DNA from: Vibrio diazotrophicus
Lineage (GTDB): Bacteria > Pseudomonadota > Gammaproteobacteria > Enterobacterales > Vibrionaceae
DNA length: 64,000 nucleotides
Reading direction: 5' to 3'
Assembly: GCF_038452265.1 (NCBI RefSeq)
Contig: NZ_CP151842.1
Coordinates: 1,426,001 to 1,490,000, forward strand
The notes beneath the pieces are model-generated. The model searched no databases, was not told where the DNA came from, and worked only from the letters and a program-made list of their open reading frames with translations. A program made the translations under genes and the position numbers. Numbering within the stretch: position 1 is the first letter of the stretch; each line of letters begins with the position of its first letter. Of this stretch, positions 45,222 through 53,611 are shown one piece after another.

Positions 45222-45449
45222 TTACTTTTCTTTGACTGCTTCACAGCCTTTAGGCACGGTGATGGTCGATACATCCTTGCCTTCCTGCTGCGCCGCTTTC
45301 ACATCCATTTTGTATTGAGTACATTTGCCCACACTGACGTTGACTGCATTCGAATCTACGGATGGGTTACCGCCCAGTGTTCCACCAGCAAAGGCGGAAG
45401 AGGCTGAGAAAGCTAACGCTGCTGTGATGAGTAGAGATGACTTGTTCAT
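45222..45449 (-). CDS. Small secreted protein, unknown
   Basis: 75 residues with a signal peptide (SSLLITAALAFSASSAFA, cleavage after AFA), leaving about 54 residues with two Cys (KCTQYKM and KGCEAVKEK) that could form a disulfide. A broken paralog with the same terminator lies at 32933-33067. I do not recognise the family. Its neighbours are a lipoprotein and island genes. Confidence 0.75.
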   Translation of the reverse strand: MNKSSLLITAALAFSASSAFAGGTLGGNPSVDSNAVNVSVGKCTQYKMDVKAAQQEGKDVSTITVPKGCEAVKEK

Positions 45450-45496
45450 AGTTGATCCTTACGAGTTGGTTGAGTGTGTTATTTGGGAATTGAAAG

Positions 45497-45865
45497 TTAG
45501 AAGGTGTAGACAAAGGTGCCTGCGCTGGAGGTGACTTCGATTTCTTTCACGCTGTCCACAGTGCAGTTGTTGCTGTATCCGGTGTAGGTTTGGCCGAACT
45601 GCAATGAAACGTTTCTTGATAGCTCTGAGGTTGTGCCTGCGGGTAATCGGCAGTTGCCACGGTTAATCACTACATCGCTTATCACGGTGTTATCGGTAAT
45701 GGCTTGTAGGTCAAAGACCAATGTTCCCCAGTGAGGGTTAGCTGATATCGACACTTCAATATCTGCTGTTGCCGCTTGAGTCTCTTCTTGATCGCCACAA
45801 GCGGTGAGTCCAATAAACAGCAAGCTCATAGCGGCGTATCGGAGTAGAGTGTTGATTAATGTCAT
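45497..45865 (-). CDS. Small lipoprotein, unknown
   Basis: 122 residues with lipobox LTAC followed by GDQ (Cys about 23). The mature part is beta-rich (IEVSISANPHWGTLVFDLQ, VTSSAGTFVYTF) with two further Cys (GNCRLP and NNCTVD). Asp at +3 rather than +2 suggests outer-membrane sorting. It is 30 bases after the WYL-type gene on the same strand, so in one operon. Confidence 0.75.
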   Translation of the reverse strand: MTLINTLLRYAAMSLLFIGLTACGDQEETQAATADIEVSISANPHWGTLVFDLQAITDNTVISDVVINRGNCRLPAGTTSELSRNVSLQFGQTYTGYSNNCTVDSVKEIEVTSSAGTFVYTF

Positions 45866-45895
45866 AACGGTGCTCTCCTTATCGGTGAGTGAAAT

Positions 45896-46630
45896 TCAGG
45901 GTGTACTGATTCCATCGTGTTCACGCATGAACCGCTCAAGATTGAAATCAGTCGGATAGGTAAAAGAAAACGTCGATACACTGGCCTCATCAATCAAGGG
46001 CAAGGCTAGGGTGCGTATCGTGTGTTGACCGGATAATCGAAAGAGCAGCAAGAGCGCGTCACACTGAACCGAGAGTCCCAGTGGCTCAATGAGCGCCTTC
46101 TCTTGCTGCAATACTTGGCTAGATATCTTGAGCATACGGTTGTGCAGTAATGCCGTGTGTACCGCATTCAACACTTGCCGTTGCTCGTCGCTCCACTCAC
46201 GAATAGTGGGCAAAGCTACATGTACTTTGGCTAACCATGCTTGCTCTTTTGAATGTGCTGAACCCTTGTGTGACAAGGGTTTGTCTCTCTCCGAGGAGGA
46301 CCCTTGCCCATGATTCAGTGCATCAGGAACCAGCGGCAGTAAGTACTTGTCGGTCAGTTGAGAATAGAGCATTTCCTGCTTGTTGAGCTTCAGTAATTGC
46401 TCTGAGGTTTTCCGGTAAACATGGGGCATGCTCATCGAATCACACTCCACGTTAAACACGTCCACAATGATGTCATCGAGGTAGCGTTTAATGCTGCGCG
46501 TGGTGCGGTGGATATCGAGTAGGGCTAACTGCTGCTGCAACTCCCTAACGGTGATCCATCGATGTTGAGGAATAAGCATCAGCGTGTGCAGCAAAGCGGA
46601 TAACCCTTCAATGCTGGTTTTATTGCTCAT
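45896..46630 (-). CDS. WYL-type transcriptional regulator
   Basis: 244 residues. N-terminal winged HTH (SALLHTLMLIPQHRWITVRELQQQL, then TRSIKRYLDDI) and a C-terminal WYL-like domain (about 160-235; LIEPLGLSVQCDALLLLFRLSG replaces the classical WYL). Such regulators commonly repress mobile or defence genes. Two copies of a GACAT-type palindrome lie 41-86 bases upstream and are candidate operators for its own promoter. Confidence 0.75.
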   Translation of the reverse strand: MSNKTSIEGLSALLHTLMLIPQHRWITVRELQQQLALLDIHRTTRSIKRYLDDIIVDVFNVECDSMSMPHVYRKTSEQLLKLNKQEMLYSQLTDKYLLPLVPDALNHGQGSSSERDKPLSHKGSAHSKEQAWLAKVHVALPTIREWSDEQRQVLNAVHTALLHNRMLKISSQVLQQEKALIEPLGLSVQCDALLLLFRLSGQHTIRTLALPLIDEASVSTFSFTYPTDFNLERFMREHDGISTP

Positions 46631-46670
46631 GCCTACGCTCTCAATACATCAAAGCTCCACACCGGAGTCG

Positions 46671-46716
46671 GACATTTAATGTCGGGAGAATAGAGGTGGG
46701 TCAGACACATAATGTC
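46671..46716. promoter_or_regulatory. Paired palindromes before the WYL gene
   Basis: GACATTTAATGTC (46671-46683, perfect) and GACACATAATGTC (46704-46716, one mismatch) are centred 33 bases apart, about three helical turns, placing them on one face of the DNA. Confidence 0.6.
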
Positions 46717-46768
46717 CAACGGTGAAAACAGCATCAATCGGCATCACTAAAGCGTGAGCCGATTAACA

Positions 46769-46945
46769 TTAACGAGGCTTATGCTTATCACTGAGCTCTG
46801 CAATCGCTGCCAATAACCCAATCACCAGCACCACCAGAAACCCTAAAGTGGATAGGGCACCAATGGCACCGAAGAACGGAGAAAGTGAGAACAACGTAAT
46901 GAGGGCAGTGACAAGTTTGATGGTTTGTAGAAGAAGGGAAGTCAT
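46769..46945 (-). CDS. Small membrane protein, 58 residues
   Basis: ATG 46945 lies 3 bases after the stop of the DUF2787 gene, so translation is coupled. Two hydrophobic helices (LLLQTIKLVTALITLFS and TLGFLVVLVIGLLAAIAE) with a basic end (KHKPR). No family recognised; gene spacing and helix pattern support it. Confidence 0.65.
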   Translation of the reverse strand: MTSLLLQTIKLVTALITLFSLSPFFGAIGALSTLGFLVVLVIGLLAAIAELSDKHKPR

Positions 46946-46948
46946 GAG

Positions 46949-47392
46949 TTATTGCGGGGTGACGGCTATCTCGTTGTAAGCGTCCATATCGACATAGGCA
47001 AGAAAGTTATTCTCCCATAGCCGATACAGCTCTTTGGCATCACGGCTACCTTGCATCGGTAGCCAGCCACGATAGGCCACAAAGAACTGCCCAACTCGAA
47101 AATCAAAATCCAAGTTTCGCTCTAACTCTGGGTAGTAGTTGCCCATATAAGCAAAGTCGGTGATGTACTCAATGCTCCATTCTCCTGTTGAGGTTTGGCA
47201 AATCGCCATCTCAACCGGATGAAAACCGCCTTCATCCGCGCTGTAACTTTTATCGCGAAAATTAAACACCAGATAACGGCTGGTGGTCAGTGCTTCATTA
47301 CTCAGCAAATGAGCGGTGAACTGTTCACTTAACAGCTTATGTAGTTTCTTGGACACAGGTAGTGATGATGCTGTGAAGGTTAATTTGGACAT
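46949..47392 (-). CDS. DUF2787 family protein, copy A
   Basis: 147 residues. LVFNFRDKSYSADEGGFHPVEMAI and WSIEYITDFAYMGNYYPELERNLDFDF are DUF2787 features. These proteins occur beside radC-like genes in Vibrio genomic islands; their role is unknown. Part of a minus-strand run with RadC, a second DUF2787 gene and the WYL regulator. Confidence 0.8.
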   Translation of the reverse strand: MSKLTFTASSLPVSKKLHKLLSEQFTAHLLSNEALTTSRYLVFNFRDKSYSADEGGFHPVEMAICQTSTGEWSIEYITDFAYMGNYYPELERNLDFDFRVGQFFVAYRGWLPMQGSRDAKELYRLWENNFLAYVDMDAYNEIAVTPQ

Positions 47393-47443
47393 AGTGAGTC
47401 CTCCTTGTTTCAGGATTCAAATAAGAAATGAGAGAGTGAGAAT

Positions 47444-47887
47444 TTAGTGGAACGTACCGACCATCGTCAGTTGCACGTCATCAAAGACGTTTCTGGAAAG
47501 GTGACGAGCAAAGGCTTTCATCCATACCGAGAGCAGCTCTTGTACCTCTGGATGGGATAAATCCGTGCTTCCTACATCGGGTTGATAGCACCAGTGATTA
47601 GCAAGGTGAAAGTACAACTCAGGCTCAACGGTTGTGCTGTTGTCATCGGGATAAGAGAAGCTGGCAAAGAACACCACCAACCAAGGACTAGAGGCTGACT
47701 CACGTTTAAGTTGCACCTCAACGGGATGCAAACCTTGTCGATGTCGGTAGTAACTCAGTTGGCGGCAGTTCAGCACGAGTCGTTCAGCGTTCTCTGGGAG
47801 AGTGTATCGATTCAAAAGTGTTTCCAGTGACACATGTAATACATCATCAATAGAAAGCTCACCATAATGTTGACCAATCATAACCAC
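47444..47887 (-). CDS. DUF2787 family protein, copy B
   Basis: 147 residues, same length and core as copy A: LVLNCRQLSYYRHRQGLHPVEVQL and ...SFSYPDDNSTTVEPELYFHL, though otherwise diverged. Its start overlaps the end of radC by 10 bases, so the two are coupled. Function unknown. Confidence 0.75.
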   Translation of the reverse strand: MVMIGQHYGELSIDDVLHVSLETLLNRYTLPENAERLVLNCRQLSYYRHRQGLHPVEVQLKRESASSPWLVVFFASFSYPDDNSTTVEPELYFHLANHWCYQPDVGSTDLSHPEVQELLSVWMKAFARHLSRNVFDDVQLTMVGTFH

Positions 47888-48351
47888 CCCCTTTCAGCAA
47901 ATGAGGTGCAGGTATCGCCTGTCACGATATGGTCGAGAACGCGGACATCCACCAGCGCTAAAGCGTCCTTGAGTCTTTCGGTTATGCGCCTATCGGCTTG
48001 AGACTGTGTTGAGTCACCGGATGGATGGTTGTGCGCAAATATCACCGCTGCTGCATTTATTTCTAATACCGCTTTCACCACTTCTCGTGGGTAGACACTG
48101 GCCGCATCCACCGTTCCTTGAAACAGCTCTTTAAACTCAATCAGTCGGTTTTGGTTATCCAGTAGCAATAAGGCAAACACTTCACGCTCATGGCTGCCTA
48201 GCTTACAGCGCACATACTCTTTGGTGGCATCAGGGTTGGTGAGGGCGTCACCACGCACGTAGCGTGTCGCCAGTATCTCAGCGGCATGCTCTAGGATTTC
48301 ATTTTCCTGATAGCGTTGCTGCTTTTGGTAATCGGAAGTTTTGGGATTCAT
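47878..48351 (-). CDS. RadC-family JAB/MPN protein
   Basis: 157 residues. The JAMM metal-binding motif HNHPSGD (H-x-H...S...D) with the upstream Glu in the LIEFKELFQGT region, and the C-terminal DHIVTGD, define the RadC/YsnA family. It lacks the N-terminal HhH part of longer RadC proteins, as island copies usually do. Despite the name, DNA repair is not established. It marks integrative islands in Vibrio. Confidence 0.88.
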   Translation of the reverse strand: MNPKTSDYQKQQRYQENEILEHAAEILATRYVRGDALTNPDATKEYVRCKLGSHEREVFALLLLDNQNRLIEFKELFQGTVDAASVYPREVVKAVLEINAAAVIFAHNHPSGDSTQSQADRRITERLKDALALVDVRVLDHIVTGDTCTSFAERGWL

Positions 48352-48652
48352 TTCAGGCTCCTGTCGAAATCAATAGTGGTTATTCACATTGATGACATAT
48401 ACCTGAAGATTTTTTGGTTTAGGGTGAAGGGCTATGGTAGGCAAGTAGAAGGAGGTAGCGAGCTCATAATGAGAGCATATGGGTTGTTAGTTTTAAGGAG
48501 GAAAACTGATGGCGTTAGAATGAGAAAGGGTAGGACAGAATCGCGTGTGATCACAATTTATTGAGTCGTTACTCTAAATGATTTATGCCCCAAACCTTCT
48601 TATCCCCAACGAACTGACCACCTAGCCAGTACAGCAGTAGACCAAATTAATC
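48352..48652. other. Intergenic region before the ISL3 element
   Basis: About 300 bases upstream of the minus-strand radC operon. AAGGAGGAAAACTGATG occurs at about 48497 on the plus strand, but the frame after it is very short. No gene supported. Confidence 0.5.
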
Positions 48653-50004
48653 GGTTCTTCTCCGGTTACATGAGCTTGACAGATGGATAAAAGATTGAGG
48701 ATGTCTCTGGGACAGAGATTTGTTTAATCTTCAATTTAAAATATTCAGTATCTCTTATCCCTCTGGCTCTTTTCCTCAACATACCAATCGATACATTTCC
48801 AGCTTCAATTGCGGCACTGGTTAAATGGTAAGTTGCGTAGTTACAGATCCCTTTTTTATGTCGCTGAAGTGTCCCAACAAAGCTTTGTAAACTCAGTATT
48901 CCTGACTGCATTGCCAGGTGGCACCATTGCTCAAGCTTATGTTCCATTTCTAGGTAGTTCGTGCTGTTCCAGATTTGTTGAAGCTGTTCCTTCATCATGT
49001 AGATAAAACAAAGGTGTTTGTTGGATTCTAGCAACTCATCGAGCTTATCTGATTGTGAAGAAGACAGTTTTCCTGCGTTCTTTAGTAGTAAAAACAGAGA
49101 GCCTTTTATCAGTTTTTTGTCTTTGTGATTTTCGGCTTTTTTAAATTCAAATGAACGCTCTTTCCGTATTATCTTGCTATATAGCTGCATGACATGAAAA
49201 CGGTCAAAGACGATATCTGCATTGGGTAGATGCTCTGTGACCGCTTTTATGTAGGAATCGCCCATATCCATAGCTACAGCTTTAATTTGTTCAGCGGTTG
49301 CTCGAGATAACTGCGTTAAAAAACGACTTAATGTATCGCTTGTCCTTCCATGTTCAACCCATATCAAGCGACCTGTATTCATATCGTAAACCACCGTCAT
49401 ATAATCATGCCCTTTAGCTCTAGCGACTTCATCAACACCGATATGAGTCAATCCAGTAAGCAGCGCCGGGTCACTGGGAGGCAACGTCCGATTCAATAAC
49501 GCTTTATCGATATTTTTGACGGTTTCCCATCGCAAACCAAAATGTTTTGCTATTACGCTAATCGGCATATGACGGCATAACCCGCTAATCTGGTGACAGA
49601 AGCGTTTTGAGTATCGAACACCTTTCTCAACAAATTCACTTTCCTCAATAAGTCGAACGCCGTCAGTATTTCTGGTTTGAGCTAATTCAATATGAACACG
49701 ACATTGGAGACCACTAATCGGTAAGTCATGAATAATTCGAGTGAGATAGGTATTAACTGTACTCCGCTGTAGGGAGTTTGGCGTTTTGACTGAAAATCGA
49801 CGGTCTCTACGGCAGAAAACATCAATAGACTGAGAATGAGTATCGAGTTTAACAGAGCGAATAACCTGTCCATCGATACGTGAAAGACCAGAAATAGAAT
49901 AAGTCAAAATACAGCTCTAACATACCAACTATAAATATATTAATAATCAGTATGATAGAGATTGATGTACATGGGAATCAGACTCATCAAAGCGGAGAAG
50001 AGCC
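48653..50004 (-). mobile_element. ISL3-family insertion sequence with target duplication
   Basis: Ends GGTTCTTCTCCG (48653) and CGGAGAAGAGCC (50004) are near-perfect inverted repeats. The flanking 8 bases AATTAATC (48645-48652) are repeated exactly at 50005-50012, the 8-bp duplication expected for ISL3. Length 1352 bp. A recent, intact insertion. Confidence 0.95.
48666..49907 (-). CDS. ISL3-family transposase
   Basis: 413 residues. An N-terminal zinc-finger/HTH region (FCRRDRRF, SVIAKHFGLRWETVKNID) precedes the DDE_Tnp_ISL3 core: IGVDEVARAKGHDYMTVVYD, VAMDMGDSYIKAV, FDRFHVMQ, and SAAIEAGNVSIGMLRKRARG for the final Glu. No stops; probably active. Confidence 0.93.
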   Translation of the reverse strand: MTYSISGLSRIDGQVIRSVKLDTHSQSIDVFCRRDRRFSVKTPNSLQRSTVNTYLTRIIHDLPISGLQCRVHIELAQTRNTDGVRLIEESEFVEKGVRYSKRFCHQISGLCRHMPISVIAKHFGLRWETVKNIDKALLNRTLPPSDPALLTGLTHIGVDEVARAKGHDYMTVVYDMNTGRLIWVEHGRTSDTLSRFLTQLSRATAEQIKAVAMDMGDSYIKAVTEHLPNADIVFDRFHVMQLYSKIIRKERSFEFKKAENHKDKKLIKGSLFLLLKNAGKLSSSQSDKLDELLESNKHLCFIYMMKEQLQQIWNSTNYLEMEHKLEQWCHLAMQSGILSLQSFVGTLQRHKKGICNYATYHLTSAAIEAGNVSIGMLRKRARGIRDTEYFKLKIKQISVPETSSIFYPSVKLM

Positions 50005-50087
50005 AATTAATCTAATCTGTACGTTGGGAACTTATACAGAAGCTTTCCGTAGTTCTACCTCGAAATTCTCTATCGATTCATTGAAAG

Positions 50088-50116
50088 GCGGCGTTATTGC
50101 AAACGCCGCACTTTTC
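50088..50116 (-). terminator. Hairpin after ileS2
   Basis: GCGGCGTT (50088-50095) pairs with AACGCCGC (50102-50109). The T-run is better on the plus strand, but the position is right for ending the minus-strand ileS2 transcript. Confidence 0.6.
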
Positions 50117-50128
50117 CGGTTGTAGACG

Positions 50129-53100
50129 CTAGTCAACTTTGATTTTTGCGACTGAAATACTGACTACTCCCATCTCTAAAACGTACTGTTCACCTGTATT
50201 TGTAGGTAACTGAAAATCCACATGTGTAGCTAAAGTCTCTGTCTGCAAATATCTTAAGTACTTTTCTATCCAATGTCTTACGTGATCTGATGTGTTCATA
50301 GACACCGAAATCTTATCCGTCACACCAAAACCGGAGGACTTTCTCAGTTTCTGAATACGGCTCACAACTTCTCGAATCATCCCTTCTGCAACCAACTCTT
50401 CTGTGAGGTTAGGTTCAAACTCCATAGAGATATAACGGTTAGAAACCGCATTTACCCCCTCCTTCGCCTTTCTGTAGATGACAATTTCTTCTTCGGAAAA
50501 GCGTTGTCCATCAATTTCCAGAAACCCAACTTGCTGAAGTTGAACAATATCAGTCGGTACAAGGTTAGCAATCAGATTGGCATAGTGTTTCATTTGCTTA
50601 CCCAGACGTTTGCCCAGTGCTGGAAAGTTTGCCTTCGCGTAAAGGTCGATAAATTTTCCTTCCTCTGTACTAAAACTTAAGGACTTAAAGTTAAGCTCCG
50701 CTTTTATGTAATCAGACAAACGTCGAATGTCATCCAGCACTATTTTATCTCGGTGCAGCACCGTTGCCTGGCTCAAAGGTGTTTTTAGCTTTACTTTAAT
50801 ATCATTTCTCATTTGTCGGCCCATGATAATCAAATGTTGAAAACTCTGAACACTTGTCTCGAGATCGGGCACCCTGAGCTCCTCGATTGTGTGAGGATAA
50901 CGACGCAAATGCACCGACAATGGTCGCTGCGCATTCTCGTCATACTCTTTAAGCTGTTGATAAATGAACTCCGACAAGAAAGGGGCAAACGGTGCCATTA
51001 ACGTCGTAAACGTGTCTAGACAATAATAAAGGGTGGCGTAAGCGCTCTCTTTGTCCTTATTCATTTTAGGTTGCCAGTAACGCGAACGGTTCAGACGAAT
51101 ATACCAGTTGGTTAAATCTTCCAAAAACTCAAACAAAGGTGGTACCACTTCATACAAATGGTACGCCTGCATTTCAGCGTTCACTTTTTCTTTCAAACTT
51201 TCCAAACGAGAAACAATCCACTGATCAAGTACGTTGTTTCTCGGCGCGGAGCCTTCGACTTTCCATCCGTCGATATCAGCATAGGTTTTAAAGAACTTAA
51301 ATCCGTTATACCAAGGGAGCAGTACCTGTCTCACCATTTCCTGAACGCCTTTATCAGAAAATTTCTGTTCCTCGGCTTTTACCAGACCAGAATTGATTAG
51401 GTACAATCGCAACGCATCGGCACCGTACTGTTCCATTAGGATATCGGGAGCTGTGTAGTTTTTTAGCCGTTTAGACATTTTCTTACCGTCTTCCGCCATC
51501 ACAATGCCGTTAACAATGACATTGGTGAAAGCGGGTTTACCGAACAGACACTCGCTTAACACTTGTAAGGTATAGAACCATCCTCGAGTCTGATCTACCC
51601 CTTCAGCGATAAACGATGCAGGAAAACTTGCTTCAAACTCTTGCTTGTTCTCGAATGGATAATGAACCTGCGCATAGGGCATTGAGCCTGACTCAAACCA
51701 ACAATCAAAGACTTCCGGTATCCTACGATATACACCATCCTCTCCGGCTAAAGTAAAAGTTAAATGGTCGATATGATCCCTATGCAAGTCTTCAATTTGA
51801 GCCCCGGTTAAAGACGTCAGCTCTTCGATAGATCCAACACAGTATGGTTTTTCTGTAACATCATTTATCCAGATAGGCAGTGGCGTCCCCCAATATCGAT
51901 TTCTTGAAACCGCCCAATCAATCGCATTTTCCAGCCATTTGCCCATTCGACCCTGCTGAATATGTTCTGGCACCCATTTGATCTGGTTGTTGTTTTTAAC
52001 AAGTTTGCCTCTCAGTTGGGTTACACCGATATACCATGAAGGCACTGTTCGATAGATGATTGGTGTATCAGAGCGAGGGCAAAAGGGATAACTGTGCATT
52101 AACGTGTCATGCCGATACAACAGACCTCGTTCCTTAATGGTCTGAATTATCGATTTATCAGCATCTTTTACATAAACGTTGGCAAAATCACTCACTTCCC
52201 CAGTAAAGCGACCTCGGCTATCCAGCGGACATACACTAGCCTCGACACCGTTTTCACGGCAGACTCGTTGATCTTCCTCACCAAAAGCGGGGGCGATATG
52301 GACAATACCAGTACCACTTTCCTGCGATACAAAAGTATCCGCGAGGACTTTAAACGCACCTTTGGCTTTGTTCTGTACAAAGTAAGGAAAGATAGGCGTA
52401 TAGGATTTACCTGCAAGATCTGAACCCTTAGTGGTAGCGAGCACTTCGACTGAATGTCCTTTAGAAAAACTCTCTAATAACTCTTTAGCAATCCAAAACC
52501 TTTTACCTACAGACTGGTCGAACACCTTAACGTAATCAAAGTCAGGATTTACGCAGAGAGCAAGATTTGAAGGTAAGGTCCAAGGTGTTGTCGTCCATGC
52601 TGCGAGATAACCATCTTCGTCTTCTAGTTTAAACAGTACCGAAATTGCGGGGTCTTGCACATCTTTGTAGTTCGATGTTGCCTCAAAGTTTGATAACACG
52701 GTTTCGAGTTCTGTTGAGTAGGCGACAACCTTTTCTCCCTGATAAACCAAACCTTTATCCCACAGCTGCTTAAACACCCACCATACGGATTCCATATACC
52801 AGGGTTCCAGAGTTCGATAGTCATTATCGAAATCTACCCAACGGCCTAGGCGGGTTATTGTTTTTTCCCACTCCTGTGTATACCGTTGAACGATACCACG
52901 GCATTCGTCGTTATATTTAGCGATACCAAACTTCTCTACCGCTTCCTTAGCCGACATCCCCAATGATTTGTCTATCTCATGCTCGATAGGAAGACCATGA
53001 CAATCCCAGCCAAATCGCCTTTCAACGTAATGTCCAAGCATGGTTTGATAGCGAGGGATTATGTCTTTGATAGTGGAAGCAACTAAATGGCCGTGGTGGG

Positions 53101-53275
53101 GTAACCCTGTAGCAAAGGGAGGACCATCGTAAAATACGAACTTAGGTTTATCTTTTGACTGCTCCAGAGATGCCTGGAATACGCTGTACGTTTCCCAGAA
53201 TTGCAGCATGTCATGCTCAGCATCCACAAAAGAAAAACTTGTTGATGGAGATGCCTGTTTTTGTTTAGAACTCAT
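50129..53275 (-). CDS. ileS2: Isoleucyl-tRNA synthetase, type 2 (eukaryote-like)
   Basis: 1048 residues. Class I signature HHGH in PFATGLPHHGHLVASTIKDI (about 53-72) and KMSKR in KKMSKRLKNYTAPDI (about 600). Editing domain (CP1) between. LRLYLINSGLVKAEEQKFSDKG and LMAPFAPFLSEFIYQQL match the eukaryote-like branch (IleRS2), not the E. coli-like IleRS1, which has a C-terminal zinc-binding domain. IleRS2 enzymes are less sensitive to mupirocin. The HxGH motif has the normal order, not the swapped form reported for hyper-resistance. It charges tRNA-Ile and is probably an accessory copy. Preceded by a Ile-rich leader peptide and terminator. Confidence 0.92.
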   Translation of the reverse strand: MSSKQKQASPSTSFSFVDAEHDMLQFWETYSVFQASLEQSKDKPKFVFYDGPPFATGLPHHGHLVASTIKDIIPRYQTMLGHYVERRFGWDCHGLPIEHEIDKSLGMSAKEAVEKFGIAKYNDECRGIVQRYTQEWEKTITRLGRWVDFDNDYRTLEPWYMESVWWVFKQLWDKGLVYQGEKVVAYSTELETVLSNFEATSNYKDVQDPAISVLFKLEDEDGYLAAWTTTPWTLPSNLALCVNPDFDYVKVFDQSVGKRFWIAKELLESFSKGHSVEVLATTKGSDLAGKSYTPIFPYFVQNKAKGAFKVLADTFVSQESGTGIVHIAPAFGEEDQRVCRENGVEASVCPLDSRGRFTGEVSDFANVYVKDADKSIIQTIKERGLLYRHDTLMHSYPFCPRSDTPIIYRTVPSWYIGVTQLRGKLVKNNNQIKWVPEHIQQGRMGKWLENAIDWAVSRNRYWGTPLPIWINDVTEKPYCVGSIEELTSLTGAQIEDLHRDHIDHLTFTLAGEDGVYRRIPEVFDCWFESGSMPYAQVHYPFENKQEFEASFPASFIAEGVDQTRGWFYTLQVLSECLFGKPAFTNVIVNGIVMAEDGKKMSKRLKNYTAPDILMEQYGADALRLYLINSGLVKAEEQKFSDKGVQEMVRQVLLPWYNGFKFFKTYADIDGWKVEGSAPRNNVLDQWIVSRLESLKEKVNAEMQAYHLYEVVPPLFEFLEDLTNWYIRLNRSRYWQPKMNKDKESAYATLYYCLDTFTTLMAPFAPFLSEFIYQQLKEYDENAQRPLSVHLRRYPHTIEELRVPDLETSVQSFQHLIIMGRQMRNDIKVKLKTPLSQATVLHRDKIVLDDIRRLSDYIKAELNFKSLSFSTEEGKFIDLYAKANFPALGKRLGKQMKHYANLIANLVPTDIVQLQQVGFLEIDGQRFSEEEIVIYRKAKEGVNAVSNRYISMEFEPNLTEELVAEGMIREVVSRIQKLRKSSGFGVTDKISVSMNTSDHVRHWIEKYLRYLQTETLATHVDFQLPTNTGEQYVLEMGVVSISVAKIKVD

Positions 53276-53312
53276 ATTTACCTCTTAACTTAAGATCCTA
53301 AGAGGTAAGTAC

Positions 53313-53336
53313 AAAAAACCCGCCTCTTAGGCGGGT
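53313..53336 (-). terminator. Attenuator terminator upstream of ileS2
   Basis: On the minus strand ACCCGCCT, loop AAG, AGGCGGGT, then TTTTTT. It ends about 38 bases before the ileS2 ATG and 37 bases after the leader-peptide stop codon. The 5' arm CCCGCC can instead pair with GGTGGG at 53367-53362. Confidence 0.9.
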
Positions 53337-53361
53337 CTTAAAATTTAGTTGCACTAACTAT

Positions 53362-53367
53362 CCCACC
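53362..53367 (-). promoter_or_regulatory. Antiterminator segment GGTGGG of the ileS2 leader
   Basis: GGTGGG begins 5 bases after the leader stop codon. It can pair over 6 bases (one G-U) with CCCGCC (53335-53330) of the terminator's 5' arm. A ribosome at the stop codon would cover it; one stalled at the Ile codons would not. Confidence 0.7.
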
Positions 53368-53372
53368 ATTTC

Positions 53373-53420
53373 TTAAGAAATGATGATAATAATTCGTTGG
53401 AAGTTAGGCGTCATATTCAT
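53373..53420 (-). CDS. Leader peptide MNMTPNFQRIIIIIS before ileS2
   Basis: 15 codons from ATG 53420 (or ATG 53414) to TAA 53373, with five consecutive isoleucine codons (ATT ATT ATC ATC ATT, 53393-53379) just before the last Ser. A downstream antiterminator segment and intrinsic terminator lie in the canonical order. The ribosome site is weak. A TATACA at 53465-53460 could be a -10 box, but no convincing -35 was found. The arrangement matches ribosome-mediated attenuation responding to charged tRNA-Ile. Confidence 0.8.
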   Translation of the reverse strand: MNMTPNFQRIIIIIS

Positions 53421-53577
53421 AAATACAGGTTCGCACTTGCCGCTTTGTTTGTCAATCAGTGTATAAGTGAATTGGTCCACATTCATGTCTGTTTAGCGCA
53501 TGGTTTGCAATATCAGAAGAGGTGAACCGAACAGTCAGATTGTGTTTTAGTTTGTAACTCGGTTTTGTCCATCTTCG

Positions 53578-53606
53578 AGCCAGCTAAATCGATCGGTGCT
53601 GGCTCA
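53578..53606. repeat. Hairpin repeat, first copy (intron-occupied)
   Basis: GAGCCAGC and GCTGGCTC around a 13-base loop, with left flank TGTCCATCTTC, related to the copy at 60372-60394. The group II intron 3' end is 6 bases away. Confidence 0.7.
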
Positions 53607-53611
53607 TTTAT

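Noticed and set aside
48440..48564. Gene after the AAGGAGG at about 48497
   Set aside because: The ATG that follows opens only a few codons before a stop, so the ribosome-like site is probably chance.
53450..53455. TTGACA as the -35 box of the ileS2 leader
   Set aside because: A -10 at proper spacing would fall on GAACCT, which is not a match, and transcription would start at the leader ATG.
53276..53480. T-box riboswitch for ileS2
   Set aside because: No T-box consensus or specifier-loop structure was recognised; the leader peptide and three-part hairpin explain the region better.
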